Assembly: GCF_021922985.1 (NCBI RefSeq) | Contig: NZ_CP040788.1 | Location: 2,604,001 to 2,668,000, forward strand | Reading direction: 5' to 3' | DNA length: 64,000 bases | Origin: Clavibacter michiganensis subsp. tessellarius | Lineage (GTDB): Bacteria > Actinomycetota > Actinomycetes > Actinomycetales > Microbacteriaceae | In this document: one piece after another, positions 9,387 to 17,141 of the stretch | Position numbering within the stretch: the first letter of the stretch is position 1 | Layout: each line of letters begins with the position of its first letter | Notes under the pieces: generated by a model | The model's database searches: none | Told to the model about the DNA's origin: nothing | The model's input: the letters and a program-made list of their open reading frames with translations, nothing else | Program-made: the position numbers and the translations under genes

Positions 9387-9686
9387 ATGGCCTCCTTCCC
9401 GCGTCCCGTCTGGGACGCGGCCGCCGCGATCCTCTTCACGGCCGCCGTCCTCGCCGTCGGCGTGTGGTCCGGCGGCTGCAGCCGGTTCGGGGAGGCGCCC
9501 CTCCGGTGCTGGGCCGGGCCGAGCCTCGGCTGGCCCGTGGCGATCCCGGTGGCCGTCGTCTGCGCGTCGCTCGCGGTCCTGTGCCTCCGTCGAGCGCTCC
9601 GCGGACGGGCGGCTCGGGCGGCTCGGACGGATCCCGGGGACGGCGACCGAGCCGCCGCCGACCCGACCCCCGGGCGTGACGCGTGA
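9387..9686 (+). CDS. Small two-helix membrane protein, unknown function
   Basis: A 99-residue protein I do not recognise. Two hydrophobic helices (about residues 10-28 and 46-68) enclose a short loop with two cysteines (residues 31 and 41), which could form a disulphide outside the cell. The C-terminal 30 residues are charged and low-complexity. Codon use matches the neighbours and the start has a -10 hexamer at leaderless spacing, so expression is plausible. It stands alone between the sugar operon and a convergent membrane-protein gene. Confidence 0.55.
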   Translation: MASFPRPVWDAAAAILFTAAVLAVGVWSGGCSRFGEAPLRCWAGPSLGWPVAIPVAVVCASLAVLCLRRALRGRAARAARTDPGDGDRAAADPTPGRDA

Positions 9687-9711
9687 GCGCGCCGGATCCG
9701 GGATCCGCGCG

Positions 9712-9730
9712 CGGCCGCCGCTAGCGGCCG
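9712..9730. terminator. Weak hairpin between convergent genes
   Basis: A 7-bp stem CGGCCGC/GCGGCCG with a 5-base loop lies between the ends of two convergent membrane-protein genes. It is short for a terminator. Confidence 0.3.
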
Positions 9731-9736
9731 GACGGA

Positions 9737-10741
9737 TCAGGCCGCCGCGGACCGCACGCGCCGGCGCCGCACCACGAGCGCGCCGGCGACCGCGACGACG
9801 ACGAGCACCGCGAGCTCCGGCAGCACGCGCGCGGCCGGGCCGAGGGCCGCGACGAACACCTGGCTCGCGAAGTCGACCAGCTCCAGCGGGTAGCGGAGGA
9901 GGGCCCGGGATCCGAGCGCGGACGAGACCGCCGTGACGAGCGCCTGGCCGAGCCAGAGCACGACCGTCGCGAGCACCGCGCCCACGATCCGGCCCGCGCC
10001 GCGCAGCCCCGTCGCCGCGATCGCGAGCCCGAGCGCGACCGACGGCACCCAGCGCGCGACGGCCGTCAGGGCGGGCTCGATCGACCCGATCCATCCGCCG
10101 TCGACGACCGGCGGCGCGCTCGTCACCCACGCCGCGAGCAGCGCGGCCGGCACGGCGGCGGCCACCACCGCGAGCCCGACGGGCGCGAGGGCCAGCACGA
10201 GCGCGACGACCGCGGCCACGGCGATCGCCGCGACCGTGCCGCCGACGAACGCCACGAGGTCCACCTGCGCCTCGCTGATCACGGCGCCCGTGCGGTCGAC
10301 GCCGACGGGCTGCGGGTCGTCGACGCCGAGCCCGTCGGCCGTGACCGTCGCGGCCTGCAGGAGCGCGAGCGCCTGCGCGACGACGAGGCCCGCGACGACC
10401 AGCCACGCTCCGCCGCGAGGCAGCCGGGGTCGCAGGATCCGCGCGGCCGCGCCGGCGAGCCCGCCGCCGACCACGATCACCGCGGCCAGCAGCGCGACCG
10501 TGTACTGGTTCAGCGGCAGCAGCGCGAGGGGCATGTCCGCCGCGGACGCGACGTCCTGCGCCCACAGGTCCTGGAGCGGGAGGCGGAGGCCCGCGAGGAT
10601 CCAGGGCAGCAGGCCGAGCGCGGCCGCGGCGACGCCGACGACCAGGGCGAGGAGCGCGCCGCGGACGCCGCGGATCGCGCCCGACCTGCCGGGAGCGTCG
10701 GAGGCAGGGGCGGCGTCGGGCGCGGCGTCGGGTGCGGTCAT
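9737..10741 (-). CDS. Polytopic membrane protein, unknown function
   Basis: A 334-residue integral membrane protein with about seven to eight hydrophobic segments and an Ala/Asp/Pro-rich N-terminal cytoplasmic tail. I see no transporter or enzyme motif. The loop between helices three and four carries a V-D-D-P-Q-P-V-G-V-D-R stretch that might be extracellular. Length and composition match uncharacterised membrane proteins annotated as hypothetical across Microbacteriaceae. It is divergent from the chorismate mutase gene, with 187 bp in between. Confidence 0.6.
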   Translation of the reverse strand: MTAPDAAPDAAPASDAPGRSGAIRGVRGALLALVVGVAAAALGLLPWILAGLRLPLQDLWAQDVASAADMPLALLPLNQYTVALLAAVIVVGGGLAGAAARILRPRLPRGGAWLVVAGLVVAQALALLQAATVTADGLGVDDPQPVGVDRTGAVISEAQVDLVAFVGGTVAAIAVAAVVALVLALAPVGLAVVAAAVPAALLAAWVTSAPPVVDGGWIGSIEPALTAVARWVPSVALGLAIAATGLRGAGRIVGAVLATVVLWLGQALVTAVSSALGSRALLRYPLELVDFASQVFVAALGPAARVLPELAVLVVVAVAGALVVRRRRVRSAAA

Positions 10742-10833
10742 CCGCCCACGCTATCGACGACCGCGCGCGATGCCCCCGCCCCCGATCGGGCCGGCCTGTG
10801 GACGCCGCCGTCCGCCCGGGCGCGTCGTCTGCC

Positions 10834-10839
10834 TATGCT
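10834..10839 (+). promoter_or_regulatory. Possible -10 for the chorismate mutase gene
   Basis: TATGCT at 10834-10839 is the best -10-like hexamer in the 187-bp gap and would give a leader of about 85 nt. No clear -35 or ribosome binding site accompanies it. Confidence 0.3.
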
Positions 10840-10928
10840 CGCCGCTACCCGACCGCGCCGACCCGACCCGACGTGCGCCGACCCGCTCGCCCCCCTCGAT
10901 CGACCCGCCCTCCGCAGAACGGATCCCC

Positions 10929-11519
10929 ATGCCCCACCGCGCGCTCCTCGTGTCGTCCGCCTTCGCCGTCTCCCTCGCCGCCGTGCTCGGCGCCGCCGCG
11001 CCCGCGCAGGCGTGCCCGCGCGATCCGGCCGAGCAGCAGGCCGTCACCGCCGTGGCGTCCGCCGCGCTCGACCGCCTCGAGATCGCCGACGACGTGGCCG
11101 CGTCGAAGTACCTGTCGGGCAAGGCCGTGGCGGATCCCGCGCGCGAGCAGGCCGTCATCGACGCGACCATCGCGGCCGCGAAGGCCGACGGGGTCGACCC
11201 GGTCGCCGCCGAGCGCATCATGCGAGCGCAGATCACCGCGAGCAAGCAGGTGCAGTACGCGCTCATCGCCCGCTGGCACGCGCACCCCGACGAGGCGCCG
11301 ACCACCGCGCCCGACCTCACCACGAGCGTCCGCCCGCGCATCAACGCGGTCGACGCCCGCCTCATCCCGGCCATCGGCCAGGCGCACGACGCGCTCGACG
11401 ACCGGTCCTGCGGCCACCTCGTGAAGGACGCGCGCGGCGAGCTCGGCCAGGGCCTCGACGACGCGCACCGCAAGGCCTTCCGCACCGCGCTCGCGACGGT
11501 GTGCACCCCGGAGTCCTGA
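10929..11519 (+). CDS. Secreted chorismate mutase, AroQ-gamma type
   Basis: A 196-residue protein with a Sec signal peptide ending A-Q-A just before Cys29. The mature part is all-helical and follows the pattern of secreted actinobacterial chorismate mutases: R-L-x-x-A-D-x-V-A-x-x-K near the start, then Q-I-T-A-S-K-x-V-Q-Y and a downstream W. These supply the Arg, Lys and Gln residues that bind chorismate. Two later cysteines (in the D-R-S-C and T-V-C segments) match the disulphide of the Mycobacterium tuberculosis enzyme. It would convert chorismate to prephenate outside the cytoplasm. Nothing nearby belongs to the shikimate pathway, so a role in host interaction is possible but unproven. Confidence 0.85.
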   Translation: MPHRALLVSSAFAVSLAAVLGAAAPAQACPRDPAEQQAVTAVASAALDRLEIADDVAASKYLSGKAVADPAREQAVIDATIAAAKADGVDPVAAERIMRAQITASKQVQYALIARWHAHPDEAPTTAPDLTTSVRPRINAVDARLIPAIGQAHDALDDRSCGHLVKDARGELGQGLDDAHRKAFRTALATVCTPES

Positions 11520-11647
11520 GCTCCCCCCGAGACCCGGTCGGGTCCGCTGCCCCCGATGCGCGGATCCGGCCGACCCACCGCGCGCGTCCGTCCTCCGGGG
11601 CGGGCGCGCCGTCGTGAGCGGGATCGGCCTCCCGCGTCGACCCGGGT

Positions 11648-11986
11648 TCAGGCGCCCGCGCCGCGCGGGCCCGCCATGATCACCGCGACGCCGAGCAGGC
11701 AGATCACGGCGCCGGCGACGTCCCACCGGTCGGGTCGGTAGCCGTCCACGATCGCGCCCCACAGGAGCGAGCCGGCGACGAACACGCCGCCGTACGCCGC
11801 GAGGATCCGGCCGAACGAGGCATCCGCCTGCAGCGACGCGATGAACCCGTAGGCGCCGAGCGCCATCACGCCGAGCCCGGCCCACCACCACGGCCGGCCT
11901 TCGCGCACAGCCTGCCAGACGAGCCAGGCGCCGCCGATCTCGGCGACCGCGGCGAGGGCGAACAGGATCACGGTGCGCAGCAGCAT
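11648..11986 (-). CDS. YnfA/UPF0060 family small membrane protein
   Basis: A 112-residue protein with four hydrophobic helices. It shows the family features [10 protein letters not shown] near the N-terminus, G-A-Y-G-F in the second helix, A-A-Y-G-G-V-F-V in the third, and D-G-Y-R-P-D-R-W-D before the last helix. The family is related to small multidrug-resistance exporters, but its substrate is uncertain. Length is standard. It is a single gene, ending 128 bp from the convergent chorismate mutase gene. Confidence 0.9.
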   Translation of the reverse strand: MLLRTVILFALAAVAEIGGAWLVWQAVREGRPWWWAGLGVMALGAYGFIASLQADASFGRILAAYGGVFVAGSLLWGAIVDGYRPDRWDVAGAVICLLGVAVIMAGPRGAGA

Positions 11987-12059
11987 GCTCCGAGCATGGC
12001 CGACGCCGGGGCACGCCGGCCGGCCCCGCGGTCGCGGCCGGCCCCGCCGTAGCAGCGGA

Positions 12060-12551
12060 TCAGGCCGTCGACGCCACGTCCGCCGCGAAGGACGCGACGC
12101 GCGTGCGCAGGTCCTCGATGAGCTGCGCGGTCGCCGCCTCGGGGTCGAAGCCGAGGTACGGGATCGGCCGGGGCTTCCGCACGTTGGCGCTGCACTCGAA
12201 GTCGGTGCAGACGAGCGTGCCGATGGTGTTGCCGTTGCGGCCGGCGGATCCGGCCCGGCGCGCGCCGTAGAACACGACCGGCGCGGGCAGGCGCACGTCC
12301 TGGCACCACGAGCACTGGGCGCGGGAGCGCGGGGCCGTGCCGGCCTGCTGCAGGAGCACGCCGATCAGCTCGTCGCCCGCGGGGACGACGACGATCCCGC
12401 GCTGCGGGGCCTTCGGGTCGCGCCAGCCGAGGAAGTCGAGGCGGTCCCAGGCGAGGTCGGCGAAGCCGTCGGGGAGGCGGACGTCGCGCGCCTCGCGCTG
12501 GGAGGCGTTCACGAGGGACGCGCGGATGTCGGATTCGGTGAGGGGGAGCAT
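12060..12551 (-). CDS. FBP domain protein (EF-G-binding, treble-clef zinc finger)
   Basis: A 163-residue protein of the FBP family, which in Gram-positive bacteria resembles fusidic-acid-resistance proteins that bind elongation factor G. The C-terminal half holds the four-cysteine treble-clef finger: C-S-W-C at the first knuckle and C-T-D-F-E-C at the second. The N-terminal half has the conserved [11 protein letters not shown] segment. The ATG at 12551 opens with M-L-P-L-T-E-S-D-I, a normal family start; an in-frame ATG 56 codons earlier is rejected as low-complexity. A role in rescuing stalled EF-G complexes is inferred from the family. Confidence 0.8.
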   Translation of the reverse strand: MLPLTESDIRASLVNASQREARDVRLPDGFADLAWDRLDFLGWRDPKAPQRGIVVVPAGDELIGVLLQQAGTAPRSRAQCSWCQDVRLPAPVVFYGARRAGSAGRNGNTIGTLVCTDFECSANVRKPRPIPYLGFDPEAATAQLIEDLRTRVASFAADVASTA

Positions 12552-12784
12552 GGCTGCCTTCGTACGGGGTCGCGGCGGTGCCGCGGGATCGGGTGTCAGG
12601 GGTGGCGGCCGGATCCCATGAGGATCGACGGCGTGCCGGGAGCGGCCGGCCCGACCGGGCGCGGCGACGGATCCGTGACTACCTGGTGCCGACGGACGTG
12701 CCGCCGACGACCTCCCCACGCCCCGAGGGCGTCGCGCTGCTCATGTCGCTCACGAGGCAACGGTACCCCGGGTGGGGGAATGCA

Positions 12785-13246
12785 TCACGCGCTCGCGACC
12801 GGCCAGACGTAGTCGAGGTCGTCGGGATCCCCGGGGAACGACGGGCGGTACAGCTCCGGCGCCTTGGCGAGCAGCTTCGAGCGGTGGGAGAGGTGCAGCT
12901 CGGGGCGGCCCCACCACGGCGGCCGGACGATGCGCCCCTCGGAGTACGCGGCGAGGTCCTCGGGCACCTCGGCGATGACCGCCAGCGTCTTCTCGAAGCA
13001 CGTGTCGGCGAAGCCGCGCCGCATCCACTCGGCGCAGGTCGCCTCCTGGTACTCCATGAGCGCGGGCCGGTATCCGCGCCACATGCGCGTGACGGGGTGG
13101 CTCTGCCAGCCGTAGCCGGCGACGGTCACGGCCCTCATCACCTGCAGCGTCTCGACGCGCTGCTTGCCGAGCCGCTTGTCGTCGAGCACGGCCATGCTCG
13201 CGTCGAGCTCGGGGTAGGGGAGGAACGTCTGCACCCGGCCAGTCAA
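12785..13246 (-). CDS. Pyrimidine-dimer DNA glycosylase-like protein (MSMEG_6728 family)
   Basis: A 153-residue protein whose start (M-x-x-x-V-Q-T-F-L-P-Y-P) and K-R-L-G-K-Q-R-V-E segment match a family annotated as pyrimidine-dimer DNA glycosylase/endonuclease V-like. Later conserved parts are P-V-T-R-M-W-R-G-Y and P-P-W-W-G-R-P-E-L-H-L-S-H-R-S-K-L-L. Such proteins are thought to handle UV damage, but activity has hardly been tested. It stands alone on the minus strand. The 233-bp upstream gap to the FBP gene has no other feature that I can see. Confidence 0.8.
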   Translation of the reverse strand: MTGRVQTFLPYPELDASMAVLDDKRLGKQRVETLQVMRAVTVAGYGWQSHPVTRMWRGYRPALMEYQEATCAEWMRRGFADTCFEKTLAVIAEVPEDLAAYSEGRIVRPPWWGRPELHLSHRSKLLAKAPELYRPSFPGDPDDLDYVWPVASA

Positions 13247-13327
13247 CTCCGGTGGGCGCGGGGGCGGCCGGGGGCGGCCTCGGGCGATGCCGGCTCCGGA
13301 TCCCGCGGGGCGGGCCGTGCGCCGCGG

Positions 13328-14128
13328 TCAGCGCGACCAGGCGTACGGCGTGGTCGTGGAGCAGGCGAGGAGGCCGGACCGCTCGAGGATCGGGCGCGAC
13401 AGGTCGGTCGAGTCGCTGTGGATCAGGGTCCGCCCGGCGGCGAGGGCCGAGCGCGCGCGGGCGGCTGTGAGCGCGCGGTAGATCCCGCGGCCGCGCCACC
13501 CCGGCACGGTCGCGCCGCCCCAGATGCCGGCGAAGTCGGATCCGGGCACCGGCTGCAGGCGTCCGGCCGTGACGACCCGGCCGTCGGCCTCCGCGACCCA
13601 CAGCTCCATCGCGTCGTCGAGCTCGAGCCGGCGGAGGATCGCGTCGGCGTGGTCGGAGGAGACCGCGTCGCCGAACACCTCGTCCTGCATCGCGCTCATG
13701 GCCCGCACGTCGGCCTCGGCCGTGACCCGGCGGAGCGTCACGCCGTCGGGCAGCGTCACGTCGACCGCGAGCCCGCGCGCCTCGCCGAGCATGATCGTCT
13801 CGCGCTCCTCGGGCGCGAAGCCGTGCGCGCGGAGGATCCCGTCGAGCCCGGGTGCGCGGTCGTGGCCGCGCGTCTTCCACTCGACCGCCGTGATCGTCGG
13901 GTCGTCGCGGAACCGCGCGAGGGCCGCGGGGACCAGCTCGCGGATGGCCTCCTCGTCGAGGCCGCCGAGGTCGGCGTACGTGATGAAGCCGCGGCCGCCG
14001 GGGAAGGCGGCGAGCCGCAGCGGGCCGAGCTCGCGCACGTCGAGCGCGTCCGTCGTCTCGGCGTCGGTGCGGAGCTGGGCGTCGTAGGCGGCGAGGAGGC
14101 GGGCGGCGGATGCGTCGTCGGGGGTCAC
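13328..14128 (-). CDS. GNAT family N-acetyltransferase
   Basis: A 266-residue protein with a C-terminal GNAT domain. Motif A (V-P-G-W-R-G-R-G-I-Y-R-A-L) supplies the acetyl-CoA pyrophosphate loop, preceded by a strand with G-G-A-T. The N-terminal half looks like a degenerate second GNAT-like domain. The GTG at 14128 is chosen because the upstream in-frame ATG at 14185 adds 19 low-complexity residues. The acetyl acceptor is unknown. The gene follows the GH36-like gene on the same strand after 70 bp but shows no functional link to it. Confidence 0.75.
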   Translation of the reverse strand: MTPDDASAARLLAAYDAQLRTDAETTDALDVRELGPLRLAAFPGGRGFITYADLGGLDEEAIRELVPAALARFRDDPTITAVEWKTRGHDRAPGLDGILRAHGFAPEERETIMLGEARGLAVDVTLPDGVTLRRVTAEADVRAMSAMQDEVFGDAVSSDHADAILRRLELDDAMELWVAEADGRVVTAGRLQPVPGSDFAGIWGGATVPGWRGRGIYRALTAARARSALAAGRTLIHSDSTDLSRPILERSGLLACSTTTPYAWSR

Positions 14129-14198
14129 GGGCCGACCCTGCCGCACGTGGCCGCGCTGACGGCCGGTCTCGGCGGGCGGCACCACGCGCGCCGCCGGC

Positions 14199-15842
14199 TC
14201 ACGCCCGCCGACGCAGCTCCAGCACGCGCGCGGACGGCCCGCCCGGGGCCGACCGCACCGTGAGGATCCCGCGCACGGCGTCCCACTCCGCGTCGCCGCC
14301 CGCCGCGCCTCCCTCGGGCACCCGCGGGAAGACGAGCACGACGTCGACCCGGCGGCCGAGGAGCGACGGGAAGGAGAGGAGCGCGGCGTCCGCGTCGCCG
14401 AGGTCGATCGCGACGACGACCGCGTCCCCGGTGTCGCGCGCCGCGCAGGTCACGTGGTCGTCGCCCGCGGGGACCCCCCGGGGCCAGAGCGGCACGGAGC
14501 GGGTGAGGCCGTCGCGCAGGTCGTCGGCGACCCGGAGGGCGTCGGCGGCGAGGGCGCGCTGATCCGGCCGCAGGGCGTCGTCGGCGTCGTCCGCGTCGTC
14601 CGCGTCGAGGTGGAGCACGCCCGCGAGCCCGGCGACGAGCGCCGCGGTCGTCTCCGCGGTGGTCATGTCGGACCGGAGGCGCACCGGGATCCGGGTCTCC
14701 TCGGGCAGCGTCGAGAGCGCCGCGGTCGCGATGCCGGTCGCGTCGTGGACGCGGTCGGACGGGATCGCGCCGGACGCCCGGTGCTCGGCGCGCCGGGCGC
14801 GGGTCAGCGCCGCGGCGGCGTCCTCGAGGTCGGCCCCCACGGCGAGGAGGGCCGACGCGGGGGCGGTGGAGGCGCCGGGGGCCAGCGGCGCCGCGGTGGT
14901 GGGCTCCGCGGGGGCGGGGCGCGAGAGCGCGAGCCGGCAGTCGGCGGTGCCCTCGAGCACCTGCCACCGCCAGGACGCGTCGGCCGCGACCTCCCACAGC
15001 CAGGCGACCTCCTGCCGCTCGGAGAGGAGGGCGGCGACGGGCAGGGCGGGCCCGGTCCCGGTCCCGAGGGCGGCGGCCAACGCGCGATCCACGGATCCGC
15101 GTCCCGCTCCCGCGCCACCCGCGCCTCCCGCGCCCGGGCACGGCAGCAGCTCGCCGCTCCGCAGGGCCCGCGCCGACCAGCGCTCGACGCCCGCGGCATC
15201 CACCCGGCCCTCGAGGAGCTCCCAGTCGGCGGCCGGATCCGGCACGTCGCCCTTGTCGAGCCGCACGCCGAGCGGCGCGGCCCAGCAGGTGACGGCCGCG
15301 ACGCGCACGGGGGCGCCGGTGCCGTTGGTCACGACCACGGTGCTGCGGAGGGCGCCGTCGCGGCCGTGCAGGGTGGCGGTCACGCGGATCCCGGCGGCCG
15401 TCGCCTGCACGAGCACGAGCGTGGCGCCGTCCGCGGAGACGGAGTGGGCCACGTATCGCAGGTCGGCGCCGACGGCCGCCGCGACGCCCGAGCCGACGGC
15501 CGCCGCGACGCCCGAGCCGACGCCCGAGCCCGATCCCACGCCCGTGCCCACGCCCTCGGCCACGAGCGCGTCGACGAGCGGGACCGGCTCCGCGACCACC
15601 GTCTCGACGCACCCCGCGACCAGCCGCGCGAGCACGACCGGGCCGTCGGCGGCGCGGCGGAGGTGGAGCTCGAGGCGGCCGCTGCGCCAGACGAGGTCGT
15701 CGCGCCGGTCGTCGGGCGCGGGATCGACGCGGCGGGAGCGGCCGGCGACGCGGGCCCGGTCGCGGCCCCGGTCGGCCTCGCGGCGGGCGGCGGGGGAGGA
15801 CGCGGATCGCGGACGCAGCTCGACGAGCGGGGTGGCGGTCAT
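14199..15842 (-). CDS. GH36 alpha-galactosidase-like protein lacking the catalytic barrel
   Basis: A 547-residue protein. Residues from about 50 to 360 match the N-terminal beta-supersandwich domain of GH36 alpha-galactosidases (E-V-A-W-L-W-E-V, S-W-R-W-Q-V-L-E-G, V-G-A-D-L-E-D-A-A-A-A-L-T). The last 150 match the C-terminal end of the family (M-T-T-A-E-T-T-A-A-L-V-A-G-L, P-L-W-P-R-G-V-P, A-R-V-L-E-L). In between, the roughly 300-residue (beta/alpha)8 domain with the catalytic aspartates is missing, replaced by about 30 residues, and the frame stays open. A Gly/Ser/Val-rich repeat near residues 100-125 comes from a 24-bp tandem repeat, and an Asp-Ala repeat lies near residue 440. The start at 15842 has a GGAGGACGACG ribosome binding site. 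It is divergent from a LacI gene with shared operators, so it may still be expressed. Confidence 0.7.
   Translation of the reverse strand: MTATPLVELRPRSASSPAARREADRGRDRARVAGRSRRVDPAPDDRRDDLVWRSGRLELHLRRAADGPVVLARLVAGCVETVVAEPVPLVDALVAEGVGTGVGSGSGVGSGVAAAVGSGVAAAVGADLRYVAHSVSADGATLVLVQATAAGIRVTATLHGRDGALRSTVVVTNGTGAPVRVAAVTCWAAPLGVRLDKGDVPDPAADWELLEGRVDAAGVERWSARALRSGELLPCPGAGGAGGAGAGRGSVDRALAAALGTGTGPALPVAALLSERQEVAWLWEVAADASWRWQVLEGTADCRLALSRPAPAEPTTAAPLAPGASTAPASALLAVGADLEDAAAALTRARRAEHRASGAIPSDRVHDATGIATAALSTLPEETRIPVRLRSDMTTAETTAALVAGLAGVLHLDADDADDADDALRPDQRALAADALRVADDLRDGLTRSVPLWPRGVPAGDDHVTCAARDTGDAVVVAIDLGDADAALLSFPSLLGRRVDVVLVFPRVPEGGAAGGDAEWDAVRGILTVRSAPGGPSARVLELRRRA
15468..15527. 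repeat. 24-bp tandem repeat inside the GH36-like gene
   Basis: The unit beginning GCCGACGGCCGCCGCGAC occurs twice in full (15468-15491 and 15492-15515) and then as a 12-base partial copy. It encodes the Val-Gly-Ser/Ala repeat and looks like recent slippage. Confidence 0.85.
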
Positions 15843-15895
15843 CGTCGTCCTCCGGGTGCCGGGCGGATCGCTCCGCAGTTCGTCATCGAACAGTC

Positions 15896-15905
15896 GTTGC
15901 GCAAC
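15896..15905. promoter_or_regulatory. LacI-type operator, copy 1 (near the GH36-like gene)
   Basis: The perfect 10-bp palindrome GTTGCGCAAC, with the central CG typical of LacI-family sites, lies 54 bp upstream of the GH36-like start codon. An identical copy is 108 bp away beside the regulator gene. Confidence 0.7.
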
Positions 15906-16003
15906 TCCCACGAGTTCCGCACGGCGTCCCGTCATTGTCCACCCCGGCTCACTGGGCGGCAAGAGGGTGCCGGGTCTCGATCCGGCATCGGGAGGGCGCG
16001 GAA

Positions 16004-16036
16004 GTTGCGCAACTACGCCCCTCGCTCGGCTAGGCT
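16004..16036 (+). promoter_or_regulatory. LacI-type operator copy 2 and leaderless promoter of the LacI gene
   Basis: AGTTGCGCAACT, a perfect 12-bp palindrome, spans 16003-16014 with the shared GTTGCGCAAC core at 16004-16013. The -10-like TAGGCT at 16031-16036 ends 6 bases before the ATG, so the transcript should be leaderless. The operator falls at about -35, where bound repressor would block polymerase and autoregulate the gene. Confidence 0.7.
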
Positions 16037-16042
16037 CCGCCC

Positions 16043-17083
16043 ATGGACAGCAGAGCGGCCGCGCCCCGGCCGACCATGGCGCAGATCGCCGAGCGGGCCG
16101 GCACCACCGTCCCGACCGTCTCGAAGGTGCTGAACGGCGGCACCGACGTCTCCGAGGCGACGCGCGAGCGCGTCATGAGCGCCGCCCACGCCCTCGACTA
16201 CCGCCGGCGACCGCGCACCCGGGCGACCGAGCCGGATCCGCGCGCCGGCCGCATCGTCGACGTCGTCGTCGGCCACATCGAGGGCAGCTGGATCGGGCCC
16301 GTGCTGAGCGCCATCGAGGAGGAGTCGTCCGCGGCGGGCGTCGACCTCGTGCTCACGCGCGCCCGACCCGACGGCGAGTGGATCCGCCGACTCCTCCGCC
16401 GCCCGTCGCTCGGCGCGATCCTCGTGCTGGTCGACGTGTCCGCCGCGGGCCTGCACACCCTCACGACGGCGGGCATCCCGGTGGTCGTCATCGACCCGAG
16501 CACCCGGCCGCCGGCGGAGGTGGCGAGCGTCGGATCCACCAACTGGGAGGGCGGGCGGATGGCGGCCGAGCACCTCATCGCCCAGGGGCACACGCGCATC
16601 GGCGTGATCGGCGGCCTCCGCTCGCACCTGTTCGGCAGCGCGCGCATCGACGGCCTGATGACGGCGCTGCGCGCGGCGGGCGTCGTGGTGCCGGACGAGC
16701 GCGTCGCGTTCTGCGACTGGGACCGCGAGCGGGCCCGCTCCGCCGCGGGCGCCATGCTCGCCGCGCGCGACCGGCCCACGGCGTTCTTCGCGTGCTCCGA
16801 CGTGATGGGCCTCGGCGTCTACGAGGCCGCCGACGACGCGGGCCTGCGGATCCCCGACGACCTCAGCGTGCTCGGCTTCGACGGCGTGCAGGAGTCGGCG
16901 TGGGCCATGCCGCCCATGACGACCGTGCGCCAGCCGATCGCCGAGATGGGCGCCACCGCGTTCCACATGCTCGAGCAGGCGCACCGGTCGCCGAGGTCGC
17001 GCGCGACCGGCTCGCCGGCGTCGCGGATGGAGCTGGAGACGGAGCTCGTGCTGCGCGGATCCGTGGCGCCGCCGCGCCCCTAG
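16043..17083 (+). CDS. LacI family transcriptional regulator (GH36-like locus)
   Basis: A 346-residue repressor. The N-terminal HTH (A-Q-I-A-E-R-A-G-T-T-V-P-T-V-S-K-V-L-N-G, residues 13-32) and hinge precede a periplasmic-binding-protein-like sensor domain with the usual G-R-M-A-A-E-H-L-I-A-x-G-H segment and D-L-S-V-L-G-F-D-G near the end. It probably binds the two GTTGCGCAAC palindromes in the upstream intergenic region, controlling itself and the divergent GH36-like gene. The inducer is likely a galactoside or related sugar by context only. The start is fixed by the leaderless -10 spacing. Confidence 0.9.
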   Translation: MDSRAAAPRPTMAQIAERAGTTVPTVSKVLNGGTDVSEATRERVMSAAHALDYRRRPRTRATEPDPRAGRIVDVVVGHIEGSWIGPVLSAIEEESSAAGVDLVLTRARPDGEWIRRLLRRPSLGAILVLVDVSAAGLHTLTTAGIPVVVIDPSTRPPAEVASVGSTNWEGGRMAAEHLIAQGHTRIGVIGGLRSHLFGSARIDGLMTALRAAGVVVPDERVAFCDWDRERARSAAGAMLAARDRPTAFFACSDVMGLGVYEAADDAGLRIPDDLSVLGFDGVQESAWAMPPMTTVRQPIAEMGATAFHMLEQAHRSPRSRATGSPASRMELETELVLRGSVAPPRP

Positions 17084-17094
17084 GCCGCCGCGCC

Positions 17095-17108
17095 CGAGAT
17101 CGATCTCG
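17095..17108. promoter_or_regulatory. GAGATCGATCTC-type palindrome between convergent LacI genes
   Basis: CGAGATCGATCTCG is a perfect 14-bp palindrome in the 58-bp gap between the 3' ends of two LacI genes. Its core matches the operators at 18302-18313 and 24531-24542. It could be a distal site for looping or a weak transcription stop. Confidence 0.5.
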
Positions 17109-17141
17109 CGTCGCCCACGCGGTGACGCGGCTCACGCGGAC

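Noticed and set aside
14199..15842. Frameshift as explanation for the missing GH36 barrel
   Set aside because: The other frames of the region contain no barrel motifs, and the coding length is about 900 bp too short for a complete enzyme, so deletion rather than frameshift fits.
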